Of a stretch of 64,000 nucleotides of DNA, positions 61,283 through 64,000 are shown piece by piece (the stretch's first letter is position 1; every line of letters begins with the position of its first letter). Location: the NCBI RefSeq assembly GCF_029892515.1, contig NZ_JARXVF010000007.1:1-64000 (forward strand). The letters are read 5' to 3'. The notes under the pieces are model-generated. The model was not told the DNA's origin, ran no database searches, and saw nothing but the letters and a program-made list of their open reading frames with translations. Source of the DNA: Pseudaminobacter soli (ex Li et al. 2025). Its GTDB lineage: Bacteria > Pseudomonadota > Alphaproteobacteria > Rhizobiales > Rhizobiaceae. A program made the position numbers and the translations under genes.

Positions 61283-61516
61283 TTGACAGGCGAACCAGAC
61301 GTCTACGACCTCAAGGGGCTGAACTGCCCCCTGCCCGTCTTGAAGGCGCGCAAGCGCCTCGCCGGCATGGCGCCCGGCAACCTGCTGTGGCTTGAGACCA
61401 CCGACCCGCTGGCGGTGATCGACATTCCCGCCTTCTGCACGGAAAGCGGCCACCGGCTGGTGGAAACGCAGTCCCAGCCCGGAGGCCACCGCTTTCTGGT
61501 CGAGCGCGGGGCCTGA
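61283..61516 (+). CDS. TusA-family sulfurtransferase
   Basis: 77 aa, TTG start with AGGAAG upstream, 11 bp after the transpeptidase stop. The catalytic C15 sits in the LNCPLPVLKA motif (13-22), the TusA/SirA signature. It carries persulfide sulfur for thiolated tRNA, molybdenum cofactor or other pathways. The missing ATG start and tight spacing suggest translational coupling. Confidence 0.9.
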   Translation: MTGEPDVYDLKGLNCPLPVLKARKRLAGMAPGNLLWLETTDPLAVIDIPAFCTESGHRLVETQSQPGGHRFLVERGA

Positions 61517-61558
61517 GCCTTCCAATTCTGGACTGAACGTCTGAGCGGGCCCTGCCCT

Positions 61559-62683
<1,125 letters not shown>

Positions 62684-62688
62684 GGCTG

Positions 62689-63834
62689 TTACTGCTGCGT
62701 GGCGTCGCCCTGAGCCGACGGCACGCCCGGCACCGGCTTGTCCGGCCGCCAGGTCGGGATCGGCACGTCGGCCTTGTTGTTCTTTGCGTCAACCGCGGCG
62801 AAGGCCGCCGGCACCGGACCAGTCGCACCGCCAAGCCCGACGCGGACCATCTGTAGGTCACGCTTCAACTCGGCCATGTAGCGCGACTTGAATTTTGGCT
62901 TGCCCTGCGCGTCGAGTCCGTCGGAGCGCTCCGAGGCGCCCTCCTTGCTGCAGACGATGTCGCGCATGTCGGTAGGCGTGGTCTGTCCCTCGCCATAGGG
63001 CTGGAGGTTGGAGAGCGTCACGTTTCCAGCCGTCGAGGTCGAAAAGCCCTGGCCCAGAAGGTCTGCCGCATGGTCGGCGCGGCCCCATGGCGTGCGCTCG
63101 CCCAGCACGACGGCTGCCAGCGTGCGGCCTTCGCGCGTCGCGGTGCCTATGAGATTGTAGCCGGAAGCGCAGACGAAACCGGTCTTCATGCCATCGGCGC
63201 CGGCAAAGCGGCCGAGCAGCGGGTTGAAGCCGTGAATGCGGTTCTTGCCGTTGGTTGTGATTCCCTCGATGGAAAAATACGAGGCATATTGCGGAAACTC
63301 GGTGCGGATCGCCCGCACCAAGAGCGCAAGGTCGCGCGCGGTGGTGTAGTTTTCCGGATCGTGCAGGCCGTTGGGATTGGTGAAGTGGCTGCCGGTCATG
63401 CCCAGGCGCTGGGCCTCGGCATTCATGCGGTCGGCGAAGGCGGGGATGGTGCCGCCGATATTCTCGCCCACAGCGGCGGCAATGTCGTTGGCCGACTTAC
63501 CCAGCATCATCTTCAGCGCATTGTCGAGCGTCATCACCGTGCCGGGCTTGTAGCCCATCTTGCTCGGCGGCTCGGCGGCGGAGATCTTGGTGATCTTGAC
63601 CGGCGACTGCATCGTCACCTCGCCGGCCTTGATGGCGCGGAAGGCGACGTAAGCCGTCATGGTCTTGGTCAGCGAAGCGGGGTGCCACCGCTTGAAGGCA
63701 TCCTCATGCTCGAGCACCTGGCCGGTCCGCACGTCGAACAGGATCGACGGATTGGCCGCCGCCTGGCTACTGGCGAGCCCCGAAAGTGCGGCGAGGCCGA
63801 CGAAAAGTCCTTTTGAAAAAAAGAGATGCCGCAT
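62689..63834 (-). CDS. D-alanyl-D-alanine carboxypeptidase (penicillin-binding protein)
   Basis: 381 aa from ATG 63834; the frame is open further upstream, but MRHLFFSKGLFVGLAALSGLASSQA is a clear signal peptide. Serine-type S11 peptidase: SLTK (54-57), SAN (114-116) and KTG (217-219). The C-terminal 110 residues are a poorly conserved Pro-rich tail. It trims the terminal D-Ala from peptidoglycan pentapeptides. The COG0523 GTPase gene follows after 5 bp, so the two are co-transcribed. Confidence 0.93.
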   Translation of the reverse strand: MRHLFFSKGLFVGLAALSGLASSQAAANPSILFDVRTGQVLEHEDAFKRWHPASLTKTMTAYVAFRAIKAGEVTMQSPVKITKISAAEPPSKMGYKPGTVMTLDNALKMMLGKSANDIAAAVGENIGGTIPAFADRMNAEAQRLGMTGSHFTNPNGLHDPENYTTARDLALLVRAIRTEFPQYASYFSIEGITTNGKNRIHGFNPLLGRFAGADGMKTGFVCASGYNLIGTATREGRTLAAVVLGERTPWGRADHAADLLGQGFSTSTAGNVTLSNLQPYGEGQTTPTDMRDIVCSKEGASERSDGLDAQGKPKFKSRYMAELKRDLQMVRVGLGGATGPVPAAFAAVDAKNNKADVPIPTWRPDKPVPGVPSAQGDATQQ

Positions 63835-64000
63835 GATTAATTCCGATTTCGCCTCTTGCCGTGGCCGCCTCGGGGTCCTTAAGATTTTCGGATCGGGCCA
63901 AGTCTCAAATAGAGCGGGATCTGGCCCCGTGTCCCGGCCGCATCTCGCGGTGCTATTTAGCCTATGTGACGTCAAAATGGCAAAGCGTGTGCGATCACGA

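Overview
The window is a gene-dense, GC-rich (low-to-mid 60s % by eye) chromosomal segment that looks like an alphaproteobacterium of the Rhizobiales/Hyphomicrobiales, closest in flavour to Mesorhizobium, Aminobacter or other Phyllobacteriaceae. The basis is gene content and order known from that group: divergent tlpA/argH followed by lptM-lysA-TIGR02302; ftsE-ftsX-YdcF-plsC; hisC-tyrC divergent from a SAM-II-controlled metA; J-domain protein-cobS-cobT; aroK-aroB-CorC divergent from xerD-accA; and HIG1-like protein-PduO-rhomboid-etfBA-hbd. The species is inferred, not proven.

Layout. 1-1000: the edge of a possibly mobile segment (two short unrecognised genes and a UBP-type zinc-finger gene) lying on the 3' side of a tRNA-Leu(CAA). 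1.2-8.9 kb: membrane and housekeeping genes (YqaA/DedA-like, DsbB, HNH nuclease, AlkA-type glycosylase, GluQRS, EamA exporter, YihY, HIG1-like protein, PduO adenosyltransferase, rhomboid). 9-12 kb: etfB-etfA-hbd. 11.8-20 kb: FAD oxidoreductase, tlpA/argH, lptM, lysA and a large DUF4175/TIGR02302 protein. 20-24 kb: GST, LysR regulator/EamA pair, YegS-like lipid kinase, hpt. 24-28.4 kb: the ftsEX cluster with an envelope DUF218 protein and an acyltransferase. 28.4-35.9 kb: AKR, ChaC, DUF2125, tyrC, hisC, riboswitch-controlled metA, AI-2E exporter. 36-39 kb: a paired palindromic repeat and a TetR/MFS pair with a perfect operator-like palindrome. 39-46.5 kb: GNAT, gloB, cupin, YhhN, EamA, DUF3108, bioY-DUF1284, rpmB, YhhQ, spermidine-synthase-like protein. 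46.5-54 kb: Lrp/saccharopine dehydrogenase pair, alpha/beta hydrolase, phytase-like protein, cobT-cobS, J-domain protein. 54-64 kb: bolA, CorC, aroB, aroK, xerD, accA, YafK-like L,D-transpeptidase, tusA, COG0523 GTPase and a DD-carboxypeptidase.

How the genes work together: amino-acid biosynthesis (argH, lysA, hisC, tyrC, metA, aroB, aroK), envelope building and division (ftsEX, lptM, YafK, DD-carboxypeptidase, plsC, YegS), corrinoid metabolism (PduO, CobS, CobT, plus a CobW-family GTPase that may serve zinc instead) and redox or electron transfer (ETF, DsbB, TlpA). I saw no insertion sequence, CRISPR array, rRNA operon, toxin-antitoxin pair or obvious defence island. The best non-routine signals are non-coding: the SAM-II riboswitch plus terminator, a dispersed TAGAGC-ended repeat whose end supplies the stop codon of two genes, a 180-bp paired palindromic repeat, two perfect operator-like palindromes, and the tRNA-Leu boundary at the left edge. 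I did not find a convincing wholly new system.
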